Below, in pieces: positions 1 through 8,563 of a stretch of DNA of 64,000 nucleotides; positions within the stretch are counted from its first letter, which is position 1; the number at the start of each line of letters is the position of its first letter. A model generated the notes under the pieces. That model had not been told where the DNA came from, did not search any database, and worked only from the letters and a program-made list of their open reading frames with translations. Source of the DNA: Dyadobacter sp. (GTDB taxonomy: Bacteria; Bacteroidota; Bacteroidia; Cytophagales; Spirosomataceae); the NCBI RefSeq assembly GCF_017744695.1, contig NZ_JAGIAS010000001.1:1765013-1829012 (forward strand). Reading direction: 5' to 3'. A program made the translations under genes and the position numbers.

Positions 1-1
1 T

Positions 2-265
2 TCATTCCGCTGGAAAGATGTTGAAAGACTTTTCAGAAGCGATCCTAAGAAGTATATCTGGTATAACACCCACAATACCGCCCAAAACAAGAACCTCGCA
101 GACGCTTTCGATCTGCGCCTGTTCTATGGCCGGATCACCAAGTTCTCTAACGCCAACGATAAGGCATTCCTCGACATCTATAATGGAGAAAAAGAGGCTC
201 TTATCAAATCCCTGAACTACGAACAGGAGCTCATGGAACTGGAACACGGTCTTTGGGAATACTAG
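2..265 (+). CDS. C-terminal part of an unrecognised protein (5' end outside window)
   Basis: An open frame enters from the left edge and ends at TAG 263-265, leaving 87 visible residues. The fragment is rich in charged and aromatic residues (it ends with L-W-E-Y) and has no signal, membrane segment or family motif that I recognise. A perfect 11-bp stem terminator follows 22 bp after the stop, which supports this as the true 3' end of a transcribed gene. The function cannot be assigned from the visible part. Confidence 0.6.
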   Translation, partial: SFRWKDVERLFRSDPKKYIWYNTHNTAQNKNLADAFDLRLFYGRITKFSNANDKAFLDIYNGEKEALIKSLNYEQELMELEHGLWEY

Positions 266-287
266 GAAATACAGCTATCAAAATGCA

Positions 288-320
288 AAAGAGCTTCCAA
301 TTGGAAGCTCTTTCTGTTTA
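288..320 (+). terminator. Intrinsic terminator of the leading partial gene
   Basis: An 11-bp perfect stem (288-298 with 303-313) closes on an AATT loop and ends in a T-rich tail. Confidence 0.8.
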
Positions 321-410
321 CAGGCAATTCTGGTATCATTATGAGCGGCGCTGGATTCTCCCCTCAACGCGTTACACTCTTACGCAAGGTCAGGATGATG
401 AAACAAGGCA

Positions 411-451
411 TTAAAAAGGCCAGTAAGACGGTTGAATCCGTATTACTGACC
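411..451 (-). terminator. Minus-strand terminator of the collagen-like lipoprotein gene
   Basis: Read on the minus strand, the arms 451-438 and 431-418 form a stem of about 14 bp with one mismatch and one G-U pair. Five T residues follow (complement of 413-417). It lies 48 bp after the stop of the gene at 499-1131. Confidence 0.7.
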
Positions 452-498
452 TTCGTCGTAAGCATTCAAGTTCTTAACTCGTTAACCTGTCGAATTTA

Positions 499-1131
499 TT
501 ACTTCCTTTTCAGGTTGAATTTCAATTTGCCCGCCAGTTTCACTTGGGCTTCTGTCAAACCCAGCGCAGCGATTGTCTTGTTGTAATCTTTGAGAGTTTC
601 GGCACTTAGACGGCCTCCCGTCAATATTTCGCCAGGGACGATCACAACACGGATATCCTCGAAAGATCTTTGTGGAGGATCGTTCTGGTTCTCACTCCAA
701 TTGGTCGGAATCAACCGAACGAAGAAAGTCTTCTCCTGAACAGCGTGTACAAAAGTATACGAGCTTACTTTTCCACCTCCAAAACTCACAACACCCGGCA
801 TTGGCCAGTAGACACCTTGTGCTTTTAGGTAAACCAATACAACAGAAGAGCTCAGGAGACTATCCTCTGCCGGAGTAAGGTCGGGTATACCGGTAATGAA
901 GCCGCCCTTGTTATCTGCGGCAGTGTCAGTGACTACTGCCCCGCTTGAAAGAATCAATGCGCCGCCACCACTCGTTCCGTCTTTTCCATCCTTACCCGCA
1001 GGTCCTGCCGGACCCGCTGGCCCCTGAGCTCCCGTAGCACCAGCCGGGCCGACAGCCCCATCGTCCCCCTTGCAGCTTACCATAGCGATCATCAACACCA
1101 CAGAGGCAAATAGTAATAATTTTTTGAGCAT
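499..1131 (-). CDS. Collagen-like repeat lipoprotein
   Basis: A 210-residue exported lipoprotein. Residues 1-19 are a signal peptide and the lipobox ends at Cys20 (M-V-S-C), so the protein should be lipid-anchored. About twelve Gly-X-Y triplets follow directly (residues about 22-57, with GPA, GAT, GAQ and GKD units), as in bacterial collagen-like proteins. The remaining roughly 150 residues form a globular domain I do not recognise. Short collagen-like segments often trimerise and hold a domain away from the membrane, which is inference here. The gene is followed by its own terminator and lies downstream of a DUF4230 gene on the same strand. Confidence 0.75.
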   Translation of the reverse strand: MLKKLLLFASVVLMIAMVSCKGDDGAVGPAGATGAQGPAGPAGPAGKDGKDGTSGGGALILSSGAVVTDTAADNKGGFITGIPDLTPAEDSLLSSSVVLVYLKAQGVYWPMPGVVSFGGGKVSSYTFVHAVQEKTFFVRLIPTNWSENQNDPPQRSFEDIRVVIVPGEILTGGRLSAETLKDYNKTIAALGLTEAQVKLAGKLKFNLKRK

Positions 1132-1246
1132 AACTGTTAAAGTTTAGAAAGTGATAAATTAAAAAACTGTATGAGTCAATACGCAGGCAAACCCCGTTCT
1201 GACGAGGACAGAGGCGTTTAACGCATAAATTATATAAAAAAATTAA

Positions 1247-1915
1247 CTATTCCTTTCGGGTATCCAAAGAATCAATTTGTGCTTCCAGTGTACGGTAATG
1301 CGTAAACTCACGCAGCATAGCCACATTACCATCCGGAAGCTTCATTTCAACCGACCAGTTCATGGAAGCGGCCAACTGGAAGATCATGAGCTGTACCTGA
1401 TTACCTGCAATACGCGGCAAATCGCTTTCCATAGCCTTGTCGTTCATCGTTTGCTTGGCTTCATTCAGGATGGCTGTATAATCATCACTGTGAAAGCGGT
1501 TGAGCCAGCCTTGCTCGATGTCGTAGAATTTGTAGTCTGTATCAATCGAAAGGATTTCGGGGGCGGGAAAAAAATCAATCACCAACTTACGCTCGCCATC
1601 CGGCCGGTGGAATTTCATTTTGGCGAAATCATACCCTACCAGCACTTTGGCCTTGGCGATAATCAAGGCCTTCTTTTTGTCATTAATGAGGTTCCAGATA
1701 TTTTTATCATTCTGGTAATTATATATTTCGGTAAAATAGCCTTCGGCCATTACCACTTTAAACACTTTCTCTATCCTTTCGATCAATACCGAAGCTTCCT
1801 GGGTAGATACATATTTCTTCGACTTTCTGCCCTGCAACCAGGTGTTGAGTGAGGCTCCGGCCAAGCCGCCGGCGATGAGGGTAATGATCAAAAAAAATAG
1901 TGTAGTGGAGTCCAT
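1247..1915 (-). CDS. DUF4230 family membrane-anchored protein
   Basis: A 222-residue protein with one N-terminal membrane segment (about residues 5-22) and a domain matching my knowledge of DUF4230, including an alternating strand/helix region with VGYDF and the ending helix that carries SDLPRIAGNQ. The function of the family is not known. I chose the ATG at 1915 (M-D-S-T-T) because the membrane segment follows at once. The longer frame to 2032 would run into miaA on the other strand. It is divergent from miaA, with only 44 bp between the two starts. Confidence 0.8.
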   Translation of the reverse strand: MDSTTLFFLIITLIAGGLAGASLNTWLQGRKSKKYVSTQEASVLIERIEKVFKVVMAEGYFTEIYNYQNDKNIWNLINDKKKALIIAKAKVLVGYDFAKMKFHRPDGERKLVIDFFPAPEILSIDTDYKFYDIEQGWLNRFHSDDYTAILNEAKQTMNDKAMESDLPRIAGNQVQLMIFQLAASMNWSVEMKLPDGNVAMLREFTHYRTLEAQIDSLDTRKE

Positions 1916-1920
1916 ATCTC

Positions 1921-1928
1921 TATTTTTG
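1921..1928 (+). promoter_or_regulatory. Possible Bacteroidota -7 box for miaA
   Basis: TATTTTTG fits the Bacteroidota -7 consensus TAnnTTTG and sits 31 bp before the miaA start. No clear TTTG -33 box is visible at the usual spacing, so this is tentative. Confidence 0.3.
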
Positions 1929-1959
1929 TACTGAATAAAATTCAAATAAAAACGGCACA

Positions 1960-2880
1960 ATGCCAAATAGCCCACAGAAATATCTGGTAACCGTAGCAGG
2001 ACCCACAGCGGTAGGAAAAACCGCACTGTCAATTAAACTTGCAAAAGACCTCGGTACTGAAATCATATCCGCCGATTCCCGGCAATTCTTTCGCGAATTG
2101 AACATCGGTACCGCAAAACCTACGCCGGAAGAATTGATGCAGGCGAGGCACCATTTTGTCAATTCACATTCCATTTCCGAAGCATATAGCGCCGGCGATT
2201 TCGAGCGCGATGCATTGTCCCTGCTCGAAGTACTTTTTCAGCAACACGATATTGTAATCATGACTGGCGGTTCGGGCTTTTACGTCAAAGCCGTGCTGGA
2301 AGGCCTCGATGATCTCCCTGCCCCTCTCCCCGGGCTACGTGAGTCGCTTATGCAGAAACTGAATGATGCCGGGCTCTCACCCCTGCAAGAAGAAATCCGT
2401 CGGATCGACCCGGAGTTCGCGGCTACACCCGAATTGGCCAATCCTCAGCGTGTTGTGCGCGCGCTCGAAGTGTTTTATACCTCGGGTATGCCCATCAGTC
2501 AATTTAAATTAAACAGTACCCGTGCAAGGCCTTTTCTGCCCATTAAAATCGCTCTGGATCGCGATCGCGCCCAACTCTATCAAAGAATAGACCAACGGAT
2601 GGATATAATGCTGCAAGAAGGGCTGGTAGAGGAAGCTAAAAGCGTAATCGCGTACCGGGAACACCACGCACTGAAAACAGTGGGATACAGGGAAGTTTAC
2701 AGCTATCTGGACGGGGAGTACGACGAAAAGGAAATGGTGCGGCTTTTAAAACAGAACTCACGCCGTTACGCCAAGCGGCAGCTCACGTGGTTCAGGCACC
2801 AGGGGAATTTCGAATGGTTTCAGCCGGATGAATACGACCTCATCCTGGAATATGTGCGGGAAAAGGCAGGTCTACCATAA
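1960..2880 (+). CDS. miaA: tRNA dimethylallyltransferase
   Basis: A 306-residue cytoplasmic enzyme that transfers a dimethylallyl group to A37 of tRNAs reading UNN codons, the first step toward ms2i6A. The P-loop GPTAVGKT is at residues 14-21, followed by the characteristic ISADSRQ segment, FYVKAVLEGL in the middle and the C-terminal RRYAKRQLTWFRH tRNA-binding stretch. Length and motif order match the family. The gene stands alone, divergent from the DUF4230 gene and convergent with a rhodanese gene, and a strong hairpin follows 3 bp after the stop. Confidence 0.97.
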   Translation: MPNSPQKYLVTVAGPTAVGKTALSIKLAKDLGTEIISADSRQFFRELNIGTAKPTPEELMQARHHFVNSHSISEAYSAGDFERDALSLLEVLFQQHDIVIMTGGSGFYVKAVLEGLDDLPAPLPGLRESLMQKLNDAGLSPLQEEIRRIDPEFAATPELANPQRVVRALEVFYTSGMPISQFKLNSTRARPFLPIKIALDRDRAQLYQRIDQRMDIMLQEGLVEEAKSVIAYREHHALKTVGYREVYSYLDGEYDEKEMVRLLKQNSRRYAKRQLTWFRHQGNFEWFQPDEYDLILEYVREKAGLP

Positions 2881-2883
2881 ACC

Positions 2884-2911
2884 ATTTGACGGAGCTTCTG
2901 CTCCGTCAAAT
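2884..2911. terminator. Perfect 12-bp hairpin between convergent miaA and rhodanese genes
   Basis: The arms 2884-2895 and 2900-2911 are exact complements around a TTCT loop. Neither strand has a proper T run after it, so it may stop transcription weakly, protect 3' ends, or be a dispersed palindrome rather than a textbook terminator. Confidence 0.5.
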
Positions 2912-2920
2912 GAACAGCTA

Positions 2921-3220
2921 TTAGTCTTCCAGCTCGCGATACGCCAGAATTCCTCCCAGCACATTACGTACATTGGAAAAACCCTGCGATTCCAGGTAAC
3001 GCGCAGCTTTACCACTGCGAGCCCCTGAACGGCAATGAATGATGATTTCCTCATCTTTCAGAGCTTCCAGTTCATCTAAGTGATCGGGCAGTTCTCCAAG
3101 AGGGATCAATATCGCGCCGAGGTTATCCTCTTCGTATTCATGTTCTTCGCGAACGTCGTAAAAGTGCAAATCTTCGCCCTTTTCAAGACGCTCCTTCAAT
3201 TCTTCAACGGTAATATCCAT
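2921..3220 (-). CDS. Single-domain rhodanese (sulfurtransferase) protein
   Basis: A 99-residue cytoplasmic protein made of one rhodanese domain. The active-site loop is C-R-S-G-A-R-S with the persulfide-carrying Cys63, and the N-terminal DVREEHEYE element is typical of the fold. Members move sulfane sulfur between acceptors; the acceptor here is not shown by context. It follows the T9SS-sorted protein gene at 27 bp on the same strand and may share its transcript. Confidence 0.9.
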   Translation of the reverse strand: MDITVEELKERLEKGEDLHFYDVREEHEYEEDNLGAILIPLGELPDHLDELEALKDEEIIIHCRSGARSGKAARYLESQGFSNVRNVLGGILAYRELED

Positions 3221-3246
3221 ATTAAAAAAATTTATGACGACTGGGT

Positions 3247-5109
3247 CTATTGAGAGATTAACATTTTTTGTACAAAAGAACGTTTCCCATCCGTAGCCTT
3301 AAAGATATAAATACCCTGACTCAGATGGTCAACAGGCGCTGATTGTTGATCGTGCGCAGGCACCAGGGAATGCATCAGGTTCCCACCGGTGCTGTAAACT
3401 TCAATCTTTTTGAGCGATTTGTTATTCCAACGCACTTCGCCCCTGGCCGGATTAGGATAAAAAATAGCATTGATTTGATCGGCCGGCTCATTACCGGTGA
3501 TAATTCCCTGCGCCTTTTTGCCCAGGTACGGCCGAATCATGATCGAGCCTTTCAGGGCTGTTTCTTTCGCCCATTCGGTCCCCAGGTTATAATATACCGT
3601 GTTCCTTCCCAAAAGCGAATTCCGGTCGAAGCCCACCGTCACCGGCTGGTCATTGATCTGCAACCAGCCCACATAGAAAGTATCCGGTACTGCCACCGGA
3701 GTCGTGAATGCGTAATCGATAAAGCCATCACGAACAGCAGGATAGCGCACCGCAACCGACCGTTGGGCGATCACCTGGTCGGGTTTGCCACCTTTACTGC
3801 CATAAATCTGGATCGTAAAGCCTTGTCCCGAAATATCTTTATTGAATGATACCATCGACATCCGTACTCCGCCAATCGTATCTGCTTTGGCAAGCACATA
3901 TTGCACTGCTACACGTCCAAGTTTCTGATTCACCTGCACCCCATACTCGGCGCTTCCGTCGTCGTAAGCGAAGTAATCCGTCAATGCAGCCTTCCCGATG
4001 ATGGTATCGTTCATTTTGAGGTTCGCTCCGGGAATGGTATCGGTTGTAGCGATGAAGAATTTGCTGATCAAATGCAGGCTGTCTATCTGAGCGGCTGCAT
4101 TAACAGGTGCTATTTTGACCCGTAATACCTGTGATTTCAATGATTCCACAACGATTGAACGCTGCACATTTCGCGCAAACTCCGTCCCGCGCTGCGCGTC
4201 CGTGAGCGTATAGGTACTCGTGAGGACGTTGAAGTTATTGAAATGATTAACAATATCGGTTTTAACAGAATCCGCAGTCGCCGCTGCCGGGTTTATACGA
4301 TACTGACGCAACGGCATCGCCGTGTATTTTTTCAGGATATTCGAAACCGGCTTCCGCATGGCCACATCGAATAAATACGGCTGTTTCACCGATCGTTTTG
4401 AATTCAAATAGACATAATCCAGATGCCAGGTATCATACGGACCTGAACTTCTGCCGTAAGACCTGAACCGGAACTGGAATGCATCGTGCAGGTAATTCGG
4501 GTCCTTGATGGCAATAAATTGCTGATGAAACAGCGTATCAACCTCATACCCCAGCTGCCGCCAGACAGACACCCATTCACCTGCCTTGTTGAAAAACTCC
4601 ACCTGTAAGAAATCACTGGAATCCGGCAATTCGCCCAGGCCTTTTGCAGCCCAGTAAAAACTGAGGTAAATGGAATCGCCTGTAACTTTGCCATTAAGGC
4701 TAATTGGTTGAGAAGTAAGTGTGTCGGTATATCCCTGCACCAGGGGGTTCACCAGGTTATAGGGAATTCCTTTGGCATTCAATCCGTCGAACGTAGCCAC
4801 ATTAACCGACGGGTGCGAGTTGGTGAGTGTATTATTGATATAAACCCCGCTGCCTGGCATCCAGTATTTGCTATTGGGTGCGAGGGTTTTGGTAGTCGAA
4901 AAATCGTCAAAAAAAGGCAGGTTCAGCGAAGCCTGAGTGCGGAGATTTGATGCCGATGATTCATCGTCTTCATGGCTGTACCTCGCCTGATCGATCGGCA
5001 CGATGCGCAACTGCGCGCGCGCAACGTGGCTTTGTACCATGGCGAGTACACAAATCCAAATAAAAATCCTGTGTGTGAAGAATTTTTTACTGCTCCGGTT
5101 GATTCCCAT
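3247..5109 (-). CDS. Secreted protein with type IX secretion C-terminal sorting domain
   Basis: A 620-residue exported protein. A signal peptide ends near A-R-A|Q (residue 32). The body looks like a beta-rich adhesion or surface protein with no catalytic motif I recognise. The last 75 residues form a Por secretion tail: the YPNPARGEV start, a strand containing KKIEVYS, and the closing GIYIFKA...FVQKMLISQ. Such domains direct export through the T9SS and are then cleaved. A PorQ-like T9SS protein is encoded at 50780-51877. The start overlaps the end of the upstream PASTA gene by 23 bp, so the two are probably co-translated. Confidence 0.85.
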   Translation of the reverse strand: MGINRSSKKFFTHRIFIWICVLAMVQSHVARAQLRIVPIDQARYSHEDDESSASNLRTQASLNLPFFDDFSTTKTLAPNSKYWMPGSGVYINNTLTNSHPSVNVATFDGLNAKGIPYNLVNPLVQGYTDTLTSQPISLNGKVTGDSIYLSFYWAAKGLGELPDSSDFLQVEFFNKAGEWVSVWRQLGYEVDTLFHQQFIAIKDPNYLHDAFQFRFRSYGRSSGPYDTWHLDYVYLNSKRSVKQPYLFDVAMRKPVSNILKKYTAMPLRQYRINPAAATADSVKTDIVNHFNNFNVLTSTYTLTDAQRGTEFARNVQRSIVVESLKSQVLRVKIAPVNAAAQIDSLHLISKFFIATTDTIPGANLKMNDTIIGKAALTDYFAYDDGSAEYGVQVNQKLGRVAVQYVLAKADTIGGVRMSMVSFNKDISGQGFTIQIYGSKGGKPDQVIAQRSVAVRYPAVRDGFIDYAFTTPVAVPDTFYVGWLQINDQPVTVGFDRNSLLGRNTVYYNLGTEWAKETALKGSIMIRPYLGKKAQGIITGNEPADQINAIFYPNPARGEVRWNNKSLKKIEVYSTGGNLMHSLVPAHDQQSAPVDHLSQGIYIFKATDGKRSFVQKMLISQ

Positions 5110-5881
5110 TATCCGTCGATTCAGGCGCCTGCGGCGTGACCCACAAGTCGATTACGTCCCCTATTCTTACCTTGTTACCCGCGTCGGGATTTTGCCGCAC
5201 AATCGAGCCCGGCGCCTGGCCTTCTTCGGCCGGCACTTCCATTACCTGGCCCACTTTCAGCCCCGCTCCCACAATTGCTATTTTTGCTTCATCCAATGGC
5301 ATTCCAATCACCGACGGTGTTTCAAACTGCGCGGTACCAAGCCCTTCTCCCAATTCCAGGTCGATTTTCGAACCCTTCGCGATCGGCTGCCCCGGCAGGA
5401 TTTCCTTACCATTATACATTTGCCTCAAAACCGCATTCTGCGCCATATCCGGAACGTAAGAAATGTTCCCTTCTTCCAATCCTACACTTTTCAGCAGCAT
5501 TTGAGCGCTGCGGTGCGTCATATCTGTCAGCTTCGGCATTTTGATCAGCGGCGCGGTGCGGGAAACCACTGTTACGTAGATTTTCCGTCCCTCCTTCACC
5601 TTCGAACCCGGCAATGGATACTGGGAGATGATCGTCAATGGCGGCACGTTGGTCACAAAAGTACAGTCGACCTCATAACGCAAGTCACGGTCGCCGAGAA
5701 AGTCGTCGAGATCCTCCACACTCTTCTTTTTCAAATCCGGCACAGTAATGGCTTCACCGTGATTGGTTGTAAAAGGGAGGTAAACGAAGAAAAACCCCAG
5801 AAAAAGGACCAAAAGCAGCGAGACAATGATTCCGATGTGTATGAAAAGATCAGTTCTGGACTGTGTACTTATTTTGGCCAT
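5087..5881 (-). CDS. Membrane-anchored PASTA-domain protein without kinase
   Basis: A 264-residue protein with a short cytoplasmic N terminus, one membrane segment (about residues 15-37) and three PASTA repeats facing the periplasm. Each repeat begins with a V/M-P-x-L or P-S-V-I-G-M type turn and ends in a strand like RKIYVTV. PASTA domains bind peptidoglycan fragments or related ligands and are often fused to Ser/Thr kinases; no kinase domain is present here. I chose the ATG at 5881 (M-A-K-I-S) because it places the charged segment and membrane helix normally. The track-length start at 5947 adds 22 residues. The 3' end overlaps the T9SS-sorted gene by 23 bp. Confidence 0.85.
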   Translation of the reverse strand: MAKISTQSRTDLFIHIGIIVSLLLVLFLGFFFVYLPFTTNHGEAITVPDLKKKSVEDLDDFLGDRDLRYEVDCTFVTNVPPLTIISQYPLPGSKVKEGRKIYVTVVSRTAPLIKMPKLTDMTHRSAQMLLKSVGLEEGNISYVPDMAQNAVLRQMYNGKEILPGQPIAKGSKIDLELGEGLGTAQFETPSVIGMPLDEAKIAIVGAGLKVGQVMEVPAEEGQAPGSIVRQNPDAGNKVRIGDVIDLWVTPQAPESTDNGNQPEQ

Positions 5882-5952
5882 GAATGTATTGGATGGGCTT
5901 TTGGTATTATAAACGGGTAAAAATAAACGTAATATTCCAAGATGCAAATATG

Positions 5953-6546
5953 CTAAACCGCATACGAACCGAGAATTCTCTTGATGTATTTACCCAGAAT
6001 ATCAAATTCGAGGTTCACCGTGTCTCCCGCTTTTAACGAATGGAAATTGGTAAAGTTATAGGTGTAGGGGATAATCGCAACCCTGAATGTATTTTCACCG
6101 GAGTTGAAAACGGTGAGACTCACGCCGTTAATGCAAATAGAGCCTTTTTCGACGGTAATATTACCGGTCGAGGCGTTGTACTCAAAATCGAATAACCAAC
6201 TCCCGTCTCGCTCCTGCACCTGCGTGCACGTAGCGGTCTGGTCCACGTGCCCCTGCACAATATGACCGTCGAAACGACCATTGGCCGGCATACACCGTTC
6301 TAGATTTACTTTACTACCTGACGCGAGATCGCCCAGATTAGTTTTTAAAAGCGTCTCCTCGATGGCCGTTACCTTATACTCGTCGCCGTCCGTCGCCACA
6401 ACCGTAAGGCAAACGCCGTTATGGCTTACACTCTGATCTATTTTAAATTCGTTGGCAATGGCCGATTTGAAAGTGAAGGTCTTATTGGTTCCTTCCGTTT
6501 CAACATGCACCACCTCCGCGATTGATTCTACGATTCCTGTAAACAT
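5953..6546 (-). CDS. ribE: Riboflavin synthase alpha subunit
   Basis: A 197-residue enzyme converting two 6,7-dimethyl-8-ribityllumazine molecules to riboflavin and a pyrimidine by-product. It starts with the hallmark MFTGIVESI and consists of two homologous lumazine-binding barrels (about residues 1-97 and 98-197). Conserved segments include the SHNGVCLTV and [12 protein letters not shown] pair, one in each half. Length fits the trimeric family. It is divergent from hisB, with 145 bp between starts. No other riboflavin gene is nearby. Confidence 0.96.
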   Translation of the reverse strand: MFTGIVESIAEVVHVETEGTNKTFTFKSAIANEFKIDQSVSHNGVCLTVVATDGDEYKVTAIEETLLKTNLGDLASGSKVNLERCMPANGRFDGHIVQGHVDQTATCTQVQERDGSWLFDFEYNASTGNITVEKGSICINGVSLTVFNSGENTFRVAIIPYTYNFTNFHSLKAGDTVNLEFDILGKYIKRILGSYAV

Positions 6547-6691
6547 TTTAATAGGGGATTATAATGCAAAGTTACAATTTCCTAACCGCTCTCCTACCGC
6601 ACAAAATTCCCGGCCGCGGCATTATTCGTCTCCAACTGCTTTTCAATTAGGCATTCTTTGCGAACTTTGCGGAAAAATAAGCGCTGCGTTA

Positions 6692-7816
6692 ATGAAAAAA
6701 GTCCTATTTATCGATCGCGACGGTACGATCATTGTTGAGCCCCCTACCGATTTTCAGGTAGATTCCCTGGAAAAGCTCGAATTCCTGCCCAAAGCCATTT
6801 CTGCATTGCGCAAAATTGCGGATGAAACCGATTACGAGCTGGTCATGGTAACCAACCAGGACGGCCTCGGCACTGACTCGTTTCCCGAGGATACTTTCTG
6901 GCCTGCTCAGAATAAAATGATCAAAACCCTGGAAGGCGAAGACATCCGTTTCGCGGAAGTACATATCGACCGCAGCTTTCCGGAAGACAACCTTCCTACC
7001 CGTAAACCGGGCATCGGAATGCTCACTGCTTATTTCTCGAATGAATATGACCTGACCAACAGCTACGTGATTGGCGATCGCCTGACAGATGTCCAACTCG
7101 CCGTAAACCTTGGCGCCAAGGCCATTCTTTTCCGTCCCGAAATGCCGGCAGAAGGCATTACCGCCCAGATGAATGAAACCACCGCATTGGTTACCAGCGA
7201 CTGGGACGCCATTTACGAACATTTGAAATTGCCTTCCCGCAAAGCTTTTGTGGAAAGAAATACTAAGGAAACCCAGATTAAAGTCGAACTGAATCTCGAC
7301 GGCAGCGGCCGATCCGACATTCACACCGGGCTGGGCTTCTTCGATCACATGCTCGACCAGCTCGCCCGTCATTCAGGCGCTGATTTGACGATTCATGTCG
7401 AAGGCGATCTGCATATTGACGAGCACCATACGATTGAAGACACTGCCCTCGCATTGGGAGAGGCTTATCGACAGGCTATCGGCGACAAACGGGGTATCAG
7501 CCGCTACGGCTTCCTCCTGCCGATGGACGAAGCGTTGGCACAGGTGGCGATCGATTTCTCGGGCCGTCCGTGGATCGTTTGGGATGCAGAATTTAAAAGA
7601 GAAAAAATCGGGGAAATGCCGACGGAGATGTTTTTTCACTTCTTCAAGTCATTCTCAGACACTTCCCTTTCCAATCTGAACATCAAAGTCGAGGGAGACA
7701 ACGAGCATCACAAAATCGAATCCATCTTCAAGGCATTCGCCAAGGCGATCAAAATGGCTGTGAAACGCGACCTTAAAGCGTTGGATTTCATGCCGTCGAC
7801 CAAAGGAGTACTTTAA
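6692..7816 (+). CDS. hisB: Bifunctional histidinol-phosphatase / imidazoleglycerol-phosphate dehydratase
   Basis: A 374-residue fusion that catalyses two histidine biosynthesis steps. The N-terminal HAD phosphatase domain (about 1-165) starts with the DxDGT nucleophile motif (D8, D10) and has the usual GDRLTD motif. The C-terminal dehydratase domain (from about 183) carries the metal-binding motifs FFDHML...H, DEHHTIED and NEHHKIE. I start at 6692 (M-K-K-V-L-F) because the HAD domain begins immediately; the 80 extra upstream residues of the open frame overlap ribE on the other strand. No other his gene is in the window. Confidence 0.96.
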   Translation: MKKVLFIDRDGTIIVEPPTDFQVDSLEKLEFLPKAISALRKIADETDYELVMVTNQDGLGTDSFPEDTFWPAQNKMIKTLEGEDIRFAEVHIDRSFPEDNLPTRKPGIGMLTAYFSNEYDLTNSYVIGDRLTDVQLAVNLGAKAILFRPEMPAEGITAQMNETTALVTSDWDAIYEHLKLPSRKAFVERNTKETQIKVELNLDGSGRSDIHTGLGFFDHMLDQLARHSGADLTIHVEGDLHIDEHHTIEDTALALGEAYRQAIGDKRGISRYGFLLPMDEALAQVAIDFSGRPWIVWDAEFKREKIGEMPTEMFFHFFKSFSDTSLSNLNIKVEGDNEHHKIESIFKAFAKAIKMAVKRDLKALDFMPSTKGVL

Positions 7817-7896
7817 TTTTTGTTGGACGGCGCGCCGATTTGGCTTTTTTTAGCTATTTTTGCTCATTCTACATTGCATTATAATCGAGTACAACT

Positions 7897-8007
7897 ATGA
7901 TGATGACCGTTATTATGATTGCTTTTTATGTCGTTCTGCTGAGCTCGGCGTTCCTGGTTGGGCGTTGGTTGGAGAACAATGAAAAGCAATGGAAAGCGAA
8001 TAAATAA
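7897..8007 (+). CDS. Small single-pass membrane protein (36 residues)
   Basis: ATG at 7897 opens a 36-residue frame: three Met, one hydrophobic segment of about 20 residues, then G-R-W-L-E-N-N and a lysine-rich cytosolic-type tail. It has no recognised family. It lies 80 bp after hisB. The stem of an intrinsic terminator begins inside its TAA, so a transcript ends exactly with this frame, which argues that it is a real small gene. Confidence 0.55.
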   Translation: MMMTVIMIAFYVVLLSSAFLVGRWLENNEKQWKANK

Positions 8008-8032
8008 GGGTTGTTAATACGACCCTTTTTTT
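8006..8032 (+). terminator. Terminator overlapping the stop codon of the 36-residue gene
   Basis: The arms 8006-8011 (AAGGGT) and 8022-8027 (ACCCTT) pair over a 10-base loop and are followed by T residues to 8032. Confidence 0.65.
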
Positions 8033-8116
8033 GTTCGTTCTATCCGGCGATTTAACAAAAAATTCATTTCCCAGTTACACTAAAAAGTGCCCAACTGAAC
8101 GTTTTAGTGGCGTTGA

Positions 8117-8449
8117 GTGTTGAATTGGTTCTTAAAAAACTATTTTCCCGTGTTCAGAACACTTTGTCTCATACTGCTTACGGCCTTTCTCATCTGTAAA
8201 GCCACAGATGTTGCCAGCTTGTTGCTGGCCAAAGAAAAGGCATCTGTGGTTTGTGAATCAGGAACCTGCGACAACGAGGAAAAAACAGAGGTCGAAAAGC
8301 TGAACGACGACCAACTCCTGATTTCACATAGCGTCCATTTTGACCGTTCTGTAACGCTTATCCCGGTCAAAAGCTCATTCTTCTATACTGCGAATTTCGA
8401 TAACGAGATTTACCGCAACCTGCTTTCTCCGCCTCCGGAGCTAATCTGA
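8117..8449 (+). CDS. Small exported or membrane protein upstream of carbonic anhydrase
   Basis: A 110-residue protein with one hydrophobic segment (about 12-35, possibly an uncleaved anchor) and then a polar domain with two cysteines close together (V-C-E-S-G-T-C). I do not recognise the family. The start is GTG at 8117; a TTG at 8120 is an alternative. It is 114 bp before the carbonic anhydrase start and may be co-transcribed with it. Confidence 0.5.
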   Translation: MLNWFLKNYFPVFRTLCLILLTAFLICKATDVASLLLAKEKASVVCESGTCDNEEKTEVEKLNDDQLLISHSVHFDRSVTLIPVKSSFFYTANFDNEIYRNLLSPPPELI

Positions 8450-8563
8450 TTTCTTTAATCCAAACTCTCTAGGGTTCGTTGCCGTCGTAACGCGATGCGG
8501 TATTTCCGCATCCCTACACGCATGTTCCTCTATTATTCATTCCATTATTCTAATCAAGAAATC

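Noticed and set aside
5003-5920. 305-residue plus-strand open frame opposite the PASTA gene
   Set aside because: It is rich in Arg, His and Cys with no family signal and lies wholly antisense to the well-supported PASTA and T9SS genes, so it is a shadow frame.
6452-6691. Upstream extension of hisB by 80 residues
   Set aside because: It overlaps the ribE coding sequence on the other strand, and the HAD domain begins exactly at M-K-K-V-L-F (6692).
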